From the NCBI RefSeq assembly GCF_000720425.1, contig NZ_JOAJ01000005.1, forward strand, positions 372,001 to 436,000: a stretch of 64,000 nucleotides of DNA, read 5' to 3'. Origin of the DNA: Nocardia rhamnosiphila NBRC 108938. Its GTDB lineage: Bacteria > Actinomycetota > Actinomycetes > Mycobacteriales > Mycobacteriaceae. Shown here in pieces: positions 9,081-18,017 of this stretch; position 1 is the first letter of the stretch, and each line of letters starts with the position of its first letter. The notes below the pieces were generated by a model that was not told the origin of the DNA, did no database searches, and saw only the letters and a program-made list of their open reading frames with translations. A program made the translations under genes and the position numbers.

Positions 9081-9576
9081 CAGATCTACATCGCACGGGC
9101 GCACCGCTGCCCGCACGCCGCTGAGAGCTGCCCGACACCGGGACGCGCGATCCAGGAGACAGCTGCCCCGGGTTGAGGCGCGTACCGCGGGTGAATCCGG
9201 GTACCGGTCCGTGATCGTGGCCTGCCGGGCGCGGGCCGAGTCGAATGAAGAGTCGGTGTGCGGCCCGGGCCGGACATGCGAATCGATTCGTTCGTAACGA
9301 ACCGCTTCCGCCCGCTCGCCGCTGCCGGCTTCTGCTCCGGCGGTCCCCGCGGGTTGGCCGTCACGCACCCGAAAGGCGTCGGCGGAGCTGTCCGGTGACG
9401 GACGCTCCCGTCCCGGCGCCGGTCCCGCAGAAAGGAACGCGCCGAACGTATAAAAGCCTTTTCACCTCCGGCCCGGCCCTCGGTCGCCGAGTGGACAGGC
9501 GCCCTGCCGGCTGCCGTCCATGGCGGTGCAAGAACGCATCGAACACACGATCAAACGACTACACAGGAGATATTTC
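9081..9576. other. Non-coding stretch with small palindrome
   Basis: No credible gene is seen. A 13-nt palindrome GTTCGTAACGAAC occurs at 9290-9302, the kind of site bound by TetR-like repressors, but no regulator gene is adjacent. A TATAAAAG stretch near 9449 may belong to a promoter for the secreted protein gene at 9577. Confidence 0.3.
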
Positions 9577-9912
9577 GTGAGATTTCACCTTCCACTGACC
9601 GTCCTCGCGGCCTCGGCCGGCTGTCTCGTTCTCGGGAGCGGCCCGGCTTCGGCGCTGTCGGTCGATCGCTCCGAGGAAGCGGTCACCGTGCACCTCACCG
9701 ACGCGGAGGCCGGAGCGATCGGGGACCTGAACCTCGGCCCTCTGCTCGGCGCACTGCCGCCCAACTTCACCCCGGAGGCGAAACAACGTCTCGGTGAGAG
9801 CATCACCGAGTACGCCGGCCGGGCCGCGCGCCGGCCGGGATCGACCCTGTCGGTCATCATCGACCAGCCGATCGCGGCGCCGCCGGGTGTGAGCGTCACC
9901 GTCACCCGCTGA
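9577..9912 (+). CDS. Small secreted protein of unknown function
   Basis: A 111-residue protein with GTG start preceded by AGGAG. The N-terminus is a clear Sec signal peptide (RFHLPLTVLAASAGCLVLG, cleavage probably after ASA near residue 27), followed by a mature domain of about 85 residues. It has no cysteines after cleavage and no recognised motif. The frame extends upstream, but an in-frame ATG there would bury the signal peptide, so the GTG is preferred. Small exported proteins of this style are common in mycolate-containing actinobacteria. Confidence 0.65.
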   Translation: MRFHLPLTVLAASAGCLVLGSGPASALSVDRSEEAVTVHLTDAEAGAIGDLNLGPLLGALPPNFTPEAKQRLGESITEYAGRAARRPGSTLSVIIDQPIAAPPGVSVTVTR

Positions 9913-10220
9913 TCCGCGAATGATCACCGCCCGGCCGGCGGAACCCGATTCCGGCCGGGCGGTCCGGTGAAGGCGAGAGCCCGGGCCGGGGATATACCGG
10001 CTGCGTGGCGAGTGCATCCTCGATCGACGCGATGATCCGGTACCGATGGTCGGGCCCGGTTACCAATTCGCTCAGGTCTTTCCAGTTCTCGGCCAACCGG
10101 GCGATCAGCTCGCCGGACTGCGCCGGCTGTGGATACCGATCGGCCAGGGCACTGCCGACGGGAACGAACGGCTCGGCCTGTGAGCACTCCTTTTCGGACG
10201 CGCAACGTGGACGGATAATC
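9902..10220 (-). pseudogene. Possible gene fragment of unknown origin
   Basis: This minus-strand stretch has a protein-like frame (for example SGELIARLAENWKDLSELV and YRIIASIEDALATQP) with GC-rich third positions. Upstream it runs into what looks like a different gene remnant on the other strand, and no good start is visible. It may be the C-terminal remains of a cytoplasmic protein. No family is recognised, and it may not be coding at all. Confidence 0.25.
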
Positions 10221-10235
10221 GCCGTTTTCGCGATC

Positions 10236-10396
10236 GGTGCGAGTGCACGGTCAGCCTGGCCGCTCCATTGGGCAACTTCGTACTGCATCGGCCGTTGGTC
10301 TACTGGCTCGGTACCGGACTCGTGCTGGGGGCGGTGGCATTGCTGCTCGTACAGGTACAGCGTCGAGCGACCGCGGTATCGGCCGACGAGCAATAA
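10236..10396 (+). pseudogene. C-terminal remnant of a membrane transporter
   Basis: In the frame ending at the TAA at 10394 the translation reads LAAPLGNFVLHRPLVYWL, then a strongly hydrophobic GTGLVLGAVALLLVQVQ and a basic tail RRATAVSADEQ. This looks like the last membrane helix of an MFS-type transporter. No start or preceding helices exist in frame, so it is best read as debris of a deleted gene directly upstream of the methyltransferase remnant. Confidence 0.35.
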
Positions 10397-10410
10397 ATCA
10401 GGGGGAAACG

Positions 10411-11154
10411 ATGGATTTCGGACTCTACGCCAGATATCGGCCTTCCTATCCCGCCTCGGTGCTGAACATGCTGCGGGAATCGGGAATTCTGGACGGTTCG
10501 CGCACTGTCGCGGATATCGGTTCCGGAATCGGACTATTCACGGATCTGCTGCTCCGCGCCGGCCACGAAGTGTTCGGCGTCGAGCCGGATGACGACGCCC
10601 GCGCGATCGCGGAGCGACGCCTGGCCCGGCATTCGGCATTCACGAGTGTGGACGGTTCGGCGGAACGCACGAATCTTCCCGCAGGCGCGGCCGACCTGGT
10701 CACGGCCGCCTCTTCGCTGCACTGGTTCAGACAGGACAGCGCCGTGGCGGAGATGCGGCGCATACTGCGCGGCGCACGATGGTGCGTGGCGCTGTGGAAC
10801 TTCCGGGAGCCCGCCGGCTCGGCATTCGGAGAGGCTTTCGAACGCAGGTGGCGTGATCTGCTGGGACCGCCGCCCGCCGGTGCGGTGACAGTGGGCGGTC
10901 GGGGCTCTTGTGGTGATATCCGACCGTCCCGAGTCCGCCAACTATGCGACCACTACACCCAGACGGAGGCCATCGTGAACGGATGTCCGCGCAGATCGGA
11001 CCATTTGGGCTTCGCGGCGATCCAGGAATCGTCGATCGAACTCTCGGCGAGTTCGGCCAGGTGCCATCCGGCCGCGATTCCGGCCGTCACATGGTCGCTG
11101 AACGTGTGCAGGTGGGTGGATATGGCCAGGGGTTCGCCGTCGGAGCCGGTGTAG
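10411..11154 (+). pseudogene. Truncated class I SAM methyltransferase
   Basis: The frame starts at an ATG with GGGGGAAAC upstream and shows a good methyltransferase N-terminus: RYRPSYP, motif I VADIGSGIGLFTDLLL, acidic motif FGVEPDDD and AASSLHWF. From about residue 160 the family pattern stops. The rest of the frame, after about 10953, is the antisense of the neighbouring minus-strand methyltransferase. The native C-terminal half therefore appears lost, probably by a deletion that joined the two genes tail to tail. Confidence 0.6.
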
Positions 11155-11645
11155 TGAGTGGGCATACCGGTGACCATCATGAACTGCGGATGGTAGCTGA
11201 CCAGGACGAATACTCCGCCGGGTGCGGCCAGCCTGCGCGCTTCGGTGTAGAACGGCGCGAGATCGGGCAGATGTTCGTCGATCAGCGAGGAGATCACGAG
11301 ATCGTAGGCGGCGCCGGGGAATCCGGTATCGCGGACATCGCCGTGCGCGAGCTCGGTGTGGACACCGCGCTGCCGGGCGCGGCGCAGCATGCCTTCGCTG
11401 AGATCGATGCCGTCGATCTGTGCGGTGCCGCGCTCGCGCAGCCAGGCCGCGGTGCGGCCGGTGCCGCACCCCAGGTCGGCTGCCCGCCGCACCTGTGGCC
11501 ACGCCGGCCGGTGCAGACGATCGAGCAGCGCGAGATCCATATCGTCGAGCACGGTCTGCTCGTAAGTGGGTGCCCATCCGTCATAGCCGGTGGTTACATC
11601 GACTGTTCGGTAGTGGCGACGGTCGAAATCGGCGAAGGTCGGCAT
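10953..11645 (-). CDS. Class I SAM-dependent methyltransferase
   Basis: A complete 230-residue methyltransferase. Motif I is AADLGCGTGRTAAWL, followed by IDGIDLSEGML with the acidic residue that binds the ribose hydroxyls, and a YDLVISSLIDEHLPDL motif. The C-terminal half carries small beta strands of the UbiE/BioC-like fold. The substrate is unknown. It ends against a truncated methyltransferase on the opposite strand and is divergent from the TPM-domain gene. Confidence 0.85.
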   Translation of the reverse strand: MPTFADFDRRHYRTVDVTTGYDGWAPTYEQTVLDDMDLALLDRLHRPAWPQVRRAADLGCGTGRTAAWLRERGTAQIDGIDLSEGMLRRARQRGVHTELAHGDVRDTGFPGAAYDLVISSLIDEHLPDLAPFYTEARRLAAPGGVFVLVSYHPQFMMVTGMPTHYTGSDGEPLAISTHLHTFSDHVTAGIAAGWHLAELAESSIDDSWIAAKPKWSDLRGHPFTMASVWV

Positions 11646-11783
11646 GGCCCCATCGTGCGGCCGCGTCGGGGACCGCGCAAGAAATTATCGGGCGCCGGGT
11701 CCTCGGCTGCCGGGCGAAACGGGATCGGTAATTCTGCCCGTGCCCGGTCACCGCGCGGTCCGGTGAGCGCTACATTCGGTGAC

Positions 11784-13754
11784 ATGCCGACCTCGAACAA
11801 CCCGCTGCGCCGGATCGTGTGGTTCGTGCTCGGCCTCGTGTGCGTCACCGCGGTGGCGGCGCCGGGCGCGGCGGCGGAGCAGCCCACCCGGATGGACACC
11901 TACGTCACCGATTCGGCCGGTGCGCTCGACGCCGGCGAGGCCCAGCGCGTGCGCGCGGCGATCGATACCCTCTATGCCGATCACAAGGTGCGGCTCTGGG
12001 TCGCCTATGTGAGCGATTTCGCCGGGAACAGCCCCCAGGACTGGGCCACGCAGACCGCGCGGGAATCCGGCTTCGGCAACCGGGATCTACTGCTGGCGGT
12101 GGCCACCCGGGATCGCGCCTACGCCTTCGACGGTGAGCGCCCGGCCGGGGTCAGTGAATCCGAGGTCGACCGGCTGCTCACCGACCGGGTCGAGCCCGCG
12201 CTGCGCGACAGCCGGTGGGCCGACGCGGGCGTCGCCGCGGCCCAGGGGATCGGCTCGGCAATGAGCGGGGGCGGGGTGAGTACGGGCCCGGTGTTGCTCA
12301 TCGGCGCGCTCATCGTGCTCGCCCTGGCAGGTCTGCTGCTGTATCAGCGCTACCGGCGCCGGGCCCGGGACCGGGCCGAACTCGAACAGGCCCGGCAGAC
12401 CGATCCCACCGACCCCGCCGCCCTCACGGCGCTACCACTCGAGGCGCTGCACGCGCGGTCGCGGGAGATCCTCGTCGAACTCGACAACGCCGTACGGACC
12501 AGCACCGAGGAATTGGACCTGGCCGTCGGGGAATTCGGGGAGCCGGCGGTGCTGCCCTTCCGCACCGCGCTGGAGAACGCGCGAGCCGCCACGGCGAAGG
12601 CCTTCACGATACGACAGCGGCTCGACGACGCCGTCCCGGAGACACCGGACGAACAGCGCACACTGCTGATCGACCTGATCACCACCGCCGGCCGCGCCGA
12701 CCGCGAACTCGACGCCCGCGTCGCCGAGTTCGACGCGATGCGCGATCTGCTCATCGATGCCGGGCCCCGGCTGGACGCGCTGACCCGCGATATCGTCGAC
12801 CTCACCGGCCGCATCCCGGCATCGGAGGCCGAACTGGCCCGGCTCGCGGGCGCCCATCCGGCCAGTGTCCTCGCGCCGATCGCCGACAATGTCACCATGG
12901 CCCGGGAACGGATCGCCTTCGCCGACGACTGCGTCGACGACGGTCGGCGGGAAATCGCCCGGCCCGTGGGAGAACAGGGCGGGGCGGTCGCCGATATCCG
13001 GGCGGCCGAGGGCGCGATCGGTCAGGCCCGCACCCTGCTCGATGCCGTGGACGGTGCGGCGGCCCATATCCAGCAGGCGTGGGCAGGCCTGCCCGCCGTC
13101 CTCGACGAGTTGCGCGGCGAGCTCGCCGCTGCCGCCGAACTGACCGAACACGGCGGCCCGGAACTGGAAACGGCCGTCGCCGCCGCCCGGGCCGTGCTGG
13201 CGCGTGCGGACACCGCCGCCGCGGCCGATCCGCTGGGTGTGTACCACGACGCGGTCGCCGCCGACGGGGACCTGGATCGCGCGCTGGCCGCGGCCGGGGC
13301 CCGGAAGACGGCCGCCGCGGGCCTGGCGCGCCGGCTGGATCAGACGCTCGGCGACGCGGCCACCCGGGTCCGGATGGCCACCGACTTCATAGCCACCCGC
13401 CGGGGCGCGATGGACGCGATGCCGCGCACCCGGCTGTCGGAGGCCCAGCGACACCTCGACGAGGCGCAGCGGTTGCGCACCGCGGACCCGGCCGCCGCGC
13501 TCGATCATGCGCGCAGTGCTGCCGATCTCGGCGGTCGCGCACTGCAGGAAGCGCAGGCCGGGGTGCAGACCTGGGAGGTGCGGCGGCCGCCGTCGGGTGG
13601 GGCACAGGCCGGCGCGATCCTGGGCGGCATTCTCATCGACAGCATGCTGCGCGGCGGGATGGGCGGCGGTCACGGTCATCGCGGCGGGTACCGGGCGGGG
13701 TCGTTCGGCGGGTCGGGCGGATCGCGGCGGATCAGCCGCGGCGGACGTTTCTGA
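11784..13754 (+). CDS. TPM-domain membrane protein
   Basis: A 656-residue protein. A signal peptide (residues 1-32, ending APGAAAEQ) precedes an extracytoplasmic TPM (TLP18.3/Psb32/MOLO-1) domain at about 35-165, with YVTDSAGALDAGEAQRV and GNRDLLLAVATRDRAY. One membrane helix follows (about residues 172-192, VLLIGALIVLALAGLLLY), then a long cytoplasmic alpha-helical region of about 400 residues and a Gly/Arg-rich tail with GGHGHRGG. This layout is widespread in actinobacteria. Its biochemical role is not established. The frame is open far upstream, but the signal peptide fixes the start. Confidence 0.88.
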   Translation: MPTSNNPLRRIVWFVLGLVCVTAVAAPGAAAEQPTRMDTYVTDSAGALDAGEAQRVRAAIDTLYADHKVRLWVAYVSDFAGNSPQDWATQTARESGFGNRDLLLAVATRDRAYAFDGERPAGVSESEVDRLLTDRVEPALRDSRWADAGVAAAQGIGSAMSGGGVSTGPVLLIGALIVLALAGLLLYQRYRRRARDRAELEQARQTDPTDPAALTALPLEALHARSREILVELDNAVRTSTEELDLAVGEFGEPAVLPFRTALENARAATAKAFTIRQRLDDAVPETPDEQRTLLIDLITTAGRADRELDARVAEFDAMRDLLIDAGPRLDALTRDIVDLTGRIPASEAELARLAGAHPASVLAPIADNVTMARERIAFADDCVDDGRREIARPVGEQGGAVADIRAAEGAIGQARTLLDAVDGAAAHIQQAWAGLPAVLDELRGELAAAAELTEHGGPELETAVAAARAVLARADTAAAADPLGVYHDAVAADGDLDRALAAAGARKTAAAGLARRLDQTLGDAATRVRMATDFIATRRGAMDAMPRTRLSEAQRHLDEAQRLRTADPAAALDHARSAADLGGRALQEAQAGVQTWEVRRPPSGGAQAGAILGGILIDSMLRGGMGGGHGHRGGYRAGSFGGSGGSRRISRGGRF

Positions 13755-13858
13755 CACGAGTGCCGCCCGCGGCGGTGGTGCGGGTGCAGGCGCGTGTGCC
13801 GACCCCCGGGCGGCCCGCCCCGGGATCGGTGTACTCGGTTCGCGCCGATCCTCCGGAC

Positions 13859-14995
13859 TCAGCGCGACACGATGAGCGGTACCAGTTGTTCGTCCGGTGT
13901 CCGGGCGCCGTGGTGGCCGGTCATCGCCGACTCCAGCGGTTCGTGCTCCGGTCGCACCAGCACGGTGCGGCCCTCCGCGACGGCGAGCAGATCCCCGATC
14001 CGATCGGTGATCACCGGAGTGGGCGGGGTGGGGCCGAACCAGTGTTCGTCCAGGGCTTGCTCACGGGGCACCACCTGGGCGTGGCCCGACAGCTGCTCCC
14101 GCCACGTCGCCAGCGCGTCGGCTCGCGCGGCGGTGCGTTCGAGGTAGACGTGGCGGACCCGGGCCTCGCCCGCGATCAGGGCTACGTCGTGGTGCAGCGC
14201 CTCGGACGCGTCGAGGTCGACCGCGTGGTCCGCGTGGATCATCCCGTGATCGCCCGTGACCAGCAGTGTGCAGGTGCCGGGTAGTTCGCCGAGCAATTCG
14301 GCCGCGAACGCATCGATATCCCGCAGGACCGCCAGGGCCTCGGGTGATTCGGGTCCGTGCAGGTGACCGGTCGAGTCGAGGTCGGGGAAGTAGGCATAGG
14401 CGAATCGCGACCCTGTACCCGGATGCCGGGCCACCGCCAGGATTCCGGCGCGGACCTCGTCGAGCGTGGTGGCGGGGTGCAGGATTCCCGCCGCGCGGAA
14501 CGATGCCCGGGTCAGGCCGGAGCGCACCTGATACTCCGGGACCACATAGTGCACCTCCACGCCGCGCGCGGCGAGGTCCTGTAGGCGGCTCGGGTGCGGT
14601 TGCGCCGATTCGGGCGGGTAGGTCTCGCGCGCGTCGTCGCCGGTCGCGGAGTCGAATCGCCAGCGCAGGGAGTTGAACAGCCGCCGCATGCCGTCGGTGG
14701 CGGCGGGCACGGCGAAGCTGTAGCCGATGATGCCGTGTGTCGCGCAGGGCGCGCCGAGCGCCAGGCTGGTGAGGCTGGTCGCGGTGGTCGCCGGGAACCC
14801 CGCGGTGAGCGTGGTGGTGCGGTGTGCCGCCAGCGTGGGGGCGAGATCACGGTGGCGCGCCAGTAGTTCGGCGCCCAGGCCGTCGATCAGCAGCAGCACG
14901 ACATCCCTGTTGGGGGTGAGGCCGAGTGGGTCGGGCGCGTCGGACCCGAACGACGCGGTGACGGACGGCAGGATATCGGCGAGCGTGTACTGCAC
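13859..14995 (-). CDS. Alkaline-phosphatase-superfamily phosphodiesterase / nucleotide pyrophosphatase
   Basis: A 378-residue enzyme of the type I phosphodiesterase/nucleotide pyrophosphatase branch. Metal-site sequences are LLLIDGLG (first Asp), a nucleophile region TLTAGFPATTATSLTS, the AYFPDLDSTGHLHGP motif with Asp and His ligands, and VTGDHGMIHAD. No signal peptide is seen, so it is probably cytoplasmic. The start is taken as GTG at 14995; an in-frame TTG lies 9 nt upstream, and a longer extension looks non-native. It converges with the TPM gene. Confidence 0.85.
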   Translation of the reverse strand: MQYTLADILPSVTASFGSDAPDPLGLTPNRDVVLLLIDGLGAELLARHRDLAPTLAAHRTTTLTAGFPATTATSLTSLALGAPCATHGIIGYSFAVPAATDGMRRLFNSLRWRFDSATGDDARETYPPESAQPHPSRLQDLAARGVEVHYVVPEYQVRSGLTRASFRAAGILHPATTLDEVRAGILAVARHPGTGSRFAYAYFPDLDSTGHLHGPESPEALAVLRDIDAFAAELLGELPGTCTLLVTGDHGMIHADHAVDLDASEALHHDVALIAGEARVRHVYLERTAARADALATWREQLSGHAQVVPREQALDEHWFGPTPPTPVITDRIGDLLAVAEGRTVLVRPEHEPLESAMTGHHGARTPDEQLVPLIVSR

Positions 14996-15264
14996 AGGTT
15001 CCAATGGTGCAGCACCGAGGCGATCCGGGAGGGACTCCGCGTGGAGACCGGCTGCGGCACAGGCGTCCTGCCTCTGGCCGCCGCGATCGCCGCGCTGCGG
15101 GATCATGCCGGTCGGTCGGGGTCGCCGCGATCGACCGGCGGCGATTGTCGAGGTCTGTCGCGCGTGTGGGAAGCCGTGTCTCGCGCACTGCCGCCGAGCT
15201 GTGACTCGGTAGCGCGTTCCGCTCCACGGCGACCCGGACGGCGCGGAATGTTCACACAGGCGAA

Positions 15265-15300
15265 TTGGTTAGATTGCATCATGCATGTTATGTGTACTAT
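15265..15300 (+). promoter_or_regulatory. AT-rich promoter of the MFS fusion gene
   Basis: An AT-rich island in otherwise GC-rich DNA, 40-75 nt before the MFS start. TACTAT at 15295-15300 fits the -10 consensus. TTGCAT (15274-15279) and TTGGTT (15265-15270) are -35-like but at non-ideal spacings. The motif ATGCA recurs on both sides (15281-15285 and 15299-15303), and TGTG-N7-CACA spans the -10, so an operator for a repressor may overlap the promoter. Confidence 0.5.
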
Positions 15301-15338
15301 GCACATCGGCTGACTTTCGCATATCGAGGAGCACGCTC

Positions 15339-17837
15339 GTGACCAAACCCGAACCCGTCGTCCGCCCCGCGGCGGTACTGGCGGTGCTCGCATACGCCGG
15401 GATTGTGGCGTCGTTGACGCAGACCCTGGTGATGCCGTTGCTCGGGCAGCTACCGGAGATCCTGGACACCGAACCCTCGAACGCGACCTGGGTGGTGACC
15501 GCGAGCCTGCTGGCCAGCGCGGTGACGACCCCGGTCGCGGGCCGGCTCGGTGATCTGCTCGGTAAGCGGCCCGTGCTGGTGGGATCGGTGGTCCCGCTCG
15601 TCATCGGCTCGGTGATCTGTGCCGTGTCCTCTTCGCTGTGGCCGATGCTGATCGGCCGCGGTCTGCAGGGGATGGGCGTGGGCCTGATCCCGGTCGGTAT
15701 CGCCGCCCTACGCGATCTCCTGCCGCCCGCCAAACTCGGTTCGGGTATCGCGCTGATCAGTTCCTCGCTCGGTGTCGGTGGCGCGCTCGGGCTCCCGCTG
15801 GCCGCCGCGGTCGTCGAATACAGCAGCTGGCGGTACCTGTTCTGGGGCGTCGCCGCGCTGGCGGCGGTGGCCGGTGCACTGATATTCGCGGTGGTGCCGT
15901 CGACGCCGCCGCGGGCCGAACGCGGCCGGTTCGACGTACTGGGCGCGCTCGGTCTGGGCGCTGCCCTGGTCTCTCTGCTGCTGGCCGTATCGAAGGGCGC
16001 GAGCTGGGGCTGGACCAGTGTCACGACGATCTCCCTGTTCGTCGCTGCCGTGGTGGTGCTGCTGCTGTGGGGCGTGTGGGAGCTGCGCTCGCGTGATCCG
16101 CTGGTCGACCTGCGCGTCACCGCCCGTCCCCGGGTACTGCTGACCAACGCGGCCTCGATCGTCATCGGTATGTCGATGTTCGCGCAGGCGCTGATCTTCC
16201 CGCAGCTGCTGCAGCTGCCGGAGGCCACCGGCTACGGCCTGGGCCAATCGATGGTCGCCATGGGTCTGTGGATGGCGCCCGGTGGTCTGATGATGATGCT
16301 GTCCTCGCCGCTCAGCGCGAAACTGTCCGCACTGGCCGGGCCCAAGGTGACGCTGATCCTCGGTGCGATCATCATCGCGGCCGGATACGGCGCCTCGGTG
16401 CCGCTCATGGGCGAGCCCTGGGGCCTGATGGTCGGCGCGATCATCATCAGCCTCGGCGTGGGCTTCGCCTACGGCGCCATGCCCGCCCTGATCATGAGCG
16501 CGGTGCCGATCACCGAGACCTCGGCCGCCAACAGCTTCAACACCCTCATGCGATCGATCGGAACCTCGGTGGCGTCGGCGGCCATCGGCGCGGTGCTGGC
16601 CGAGATGAGCACCACCTTCGCCGGTGGGTTCTCGGTGCCCACCGAGAACGGTTTCAAGGTCGGCATCCTGATCGGTTGCGGTGTGGCCGCGGCGGCCGCG
16701 GTCATCGCCCTGACCATCCCCACCGCCAAACGCGCCGCGGCGGCTGCCGTCGCGGGTGCACAGCCCGGGACCGAGAAGCCAGAAACCGTGCACGCGATGG
16801 CCCAGGCAGTACCCGCGGCTCCGGCCGGACTCTCGGTGGAAGCCGAGCGGGTCGTCGACGAGGCCGAAGCGGGCCGGTCCGAGGCCGACGGTTCGGTGCC
16901 CACCGCGGCCCCGCGGCATGCGGCCCCCGAATCGGCGATGTTCGCCGCGACGGAAACCGACCCGATCGCCTCGGCCGGAACTGCGCCGCAGCCGAGCGGC
17001 AGCGGCTCCATCCTTTTCGGCCGGGTATACGACGCGCGGGGTGTCGCCGTGATCGGCGCGACTCTCACGCTGATCTCCCCGTCGGGCCGGCAGCTGGGCC
17101 GGGCCCTGGCCGGGCAGGACGGTTTCTACGAGATCGAGGCCCCGGCTCCCGGTACGTATGTGCTGATCGCCTCGGCCGAGGGACGCCGCCCCGACGCGTC
17201 CACCGCGATCCTGGGGAGCAACCCGGTCTCCTACGACGTCACCCTCACTACGCTCGTCGGCCTCACCGGCACGGTCGCGCGTACCGGCGACGGCGCCCCG
17301 GTGTCCGGCGCCACCGTCACCGCCCTGGACATGCGCGGTGAGGTGCTGGCCGCCGCGGAATCCGACGTCACCGGCGGATTCGACCTCGCGGGCCTGCCCG
17401 AAGGCGAGTTCACCGTGGCGGTCAGCGCGTTCGGTTATCACCCGACCGCGGTGTCGGCGCGGGTCGGCAGCCGGGACACCGCACTGCTCGAGGTGCTGCT
17501 GCGCCCGGGTGTGCGGGTGGCGGGCGTGGTGCGCGGCGGCGGTCGGCCGCTGGCGCAGGCCCGGGTCACCCTGACCGATTCCCTCGGCAATGTGATCGAG
17601 ACCGTGGCGACGGACGCGGACGGGTCCTATACGTTCGGGAACCTGGACGAGGGCACCTACACGGTCGTGGCGACGGGGTACGCGCCGTCCACGGCCCAGG
17701 TGCATGTCGGCGAGCACGACGTGGACGGCCTCGATATGGACCTGCGCGCGGAGCCGCTCCCCGAGCCGGCCGGATCCGGCGATATGGGATCCGAGCAGTT
17801 CGGCGAACTGCCGGAGGTACACAAGAGCTCCTGGTGA
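15339..17837 (+). CDS. MFS (DHA2-type) exporter fused to carboxypeptidase-regulatory-like repeats
   Basis: An 832-residue protein starting at GTG with GAGGAG seven bases upstream. Residues 1-485 form a 14-helix drug:H+ antiporter with the family motif GRLGDLLGKRPVL and the TM4/5 motif GRGLQGMGVGLIP. An Ala/Glu/Pro-rich linker of about 70 residues leads to three beta-sandwich repeats of the carboxypeptidase regulatory-like type (about 556-630, 642-715 and 724-795). Each has a G-x-V...P-V-x-G-A-x-V-T-L strand and a D-G-x-Y/F-x-L-x-x-L-x-x-G-x-Y/F-T-V pattern. The final residues read GELPEVHKSSW, copying the S14 C-terminus in sequence and DNA, which suggests a recombination junction. Confidence 0.92.
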   Translation: MTKPEPVVRPAAVLAVLAYAGIVASLTQTLVMPLLGQLPEILDTEPSNATWVVTASLLASAVTTPVAGRLGDLLGKRPVLVGSVVPLVIGSVICAVSSSLWPMLIGRGLQGMGVGLIPVGIAALRDLLPPAKLGSGIALISSSLGVGGALGLPLAAAVVEYSSWRYLFWGVAALAAVAGALIFAVVPSTPPRAERGRFDVLGALGLGAALVSLLLAVSKGASWGWTSVTTISLFVAAVVVLLLWGVWELRSRDPLVDLRVTARPRVLLTNAASIVIGMSMFAQALIFPQLLQLPEATGYGLGQSMVAMGLWMAPGGLMMMLSSPLSAKLSALAGPKVTLILGAIIIAAGYGASVPLMGEPWGLMVGAIIISLGVGFAYGAMPALIMSAVPITETSAANSFNTLMRSIGTSVASAAIGAVLAEMSTTFAGGFSVPTENGFKVGILIGCGVAAAAAVIALTIPTAKRAAAAAVAGAQPGTEKPETVHAMAQAVPAAPAGLSVEAERVVDEAEAGRSEADGSVPTAAPRHAAPESAMFAATETDPIASAGTAPQPSGSGSILFGRVYDARGVAVIGATLTLISPSGRQLGRALAGQDGFYEIEAPAPGTYVLIASAEGRRPDASTAILGSNPVSYDVTLTTLVGLTGTVARTGDGAPVSGATVTALDMRGEVLAAAESDVTGGFDLAGLPEGEFTVAVSAFGYHPTAVSARVGSRDTALLEVLLRPGVRVAGVVRGGGRPLAQARVTLTDSLGNVIETVATDADGSYTFGNLDEGTYTVVATGYAPSTAQVHVGEHDVDGLDMDLRAEPLPEPAGSGDMGSEQFGELPEVHKSSW

Positions 17838-17840
17838 GCT
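17802..17840 (+). repeat. Right copy of 39-bp direct repeat
   Basis: This copy forms the last 12 codons of the MFS gene plus 3 nt. It matches the rpsN end at 6244-6282 with four substitutions, three of them in third codon positions or near-synonymous changes. Same strand and same reading frame as the left copy. Confidence 0.85.
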
Positions 17841-17860
17841 CCGGTACGGAGACAGAGTGA

Positions 17861-17896
17861 ATCAGGGCCCCGGAGCAACTGCTCCGGGGCCCTGAT
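17861..17896. terminator. Strong hairpin after the MFS fusion gene
   Basis: A perfect 17-bp stem, 17861-17877 (ATCAGGGCCCCGGAGCA) pairing with 17880-17896, lies 24 nt after the stop. There is no U tract. A second copy of most of the right arm (TCCGGGGCCCTGAT) occurs at 17975-17988, just before the ribosomal promoter, and could compete for pairing with the left arm. Confidence 0.8.
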
Positions 17897-17989
17897 CGTT
17901 GCTGGCCGGCGGTCGGCATATCGAACTTGCTCCGCCTCCGTCACAACGGACGGATTACCTGGTCGGGGCATTGTTCCGGGGCCCTGATT

Positions 17990-18017
17990 TTGTCGTAACC
18001 GAGCCAGCTCCTACACT
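17990..18017 (+). promoter_or_regulatory. Candidate promoter of the rpsH-rplO operon
   Basis: TTGTCG at 17990-17995 and TACACT at 18012-18017, 16 nt apart, fit sigma-A-type -35 and TANNNT -10 boxes. A promoter is needed here because the second half of the spc operon lies behind hairpins and unrelated genes. The leader to rpsH would be about 170 nt. Confidence 0.6.

Noticed and set aside
9290-9302. Palindrome GTTCGTAACGAAC as a mapped repressor operator
   Set aside because: It is a plausible TetR-type half-site pair, but no regulator gene is nearby and the closest start is 275 nt away, so I note it only in the intergenic entry.
15004-15130. A plus-strand frame reading ETGCGTGVLPLAAAIAALRD, reminiscent of a methyltransferase or other enzyme fragment
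   Set aside because: It is about 40 codons long, lies over the upstream part of the phosphodiesterase reading frame, and has no start, stop context or further motif support.
15708-17822. A 704-codon minus-strand frame opposite the MFS gene
   Set aside because: Shadow of the MFS coding frame, His/Gln/Arg-rich without hydrophobic cores or family motifs.
6280-17840. Integrase, transposase, tRNA or phage genes within the inserted block
   Set aside because: I looked for such genes on both strands and saw none, so the block is described as an insertion of unknown mechanism rather than an identified mobile element.
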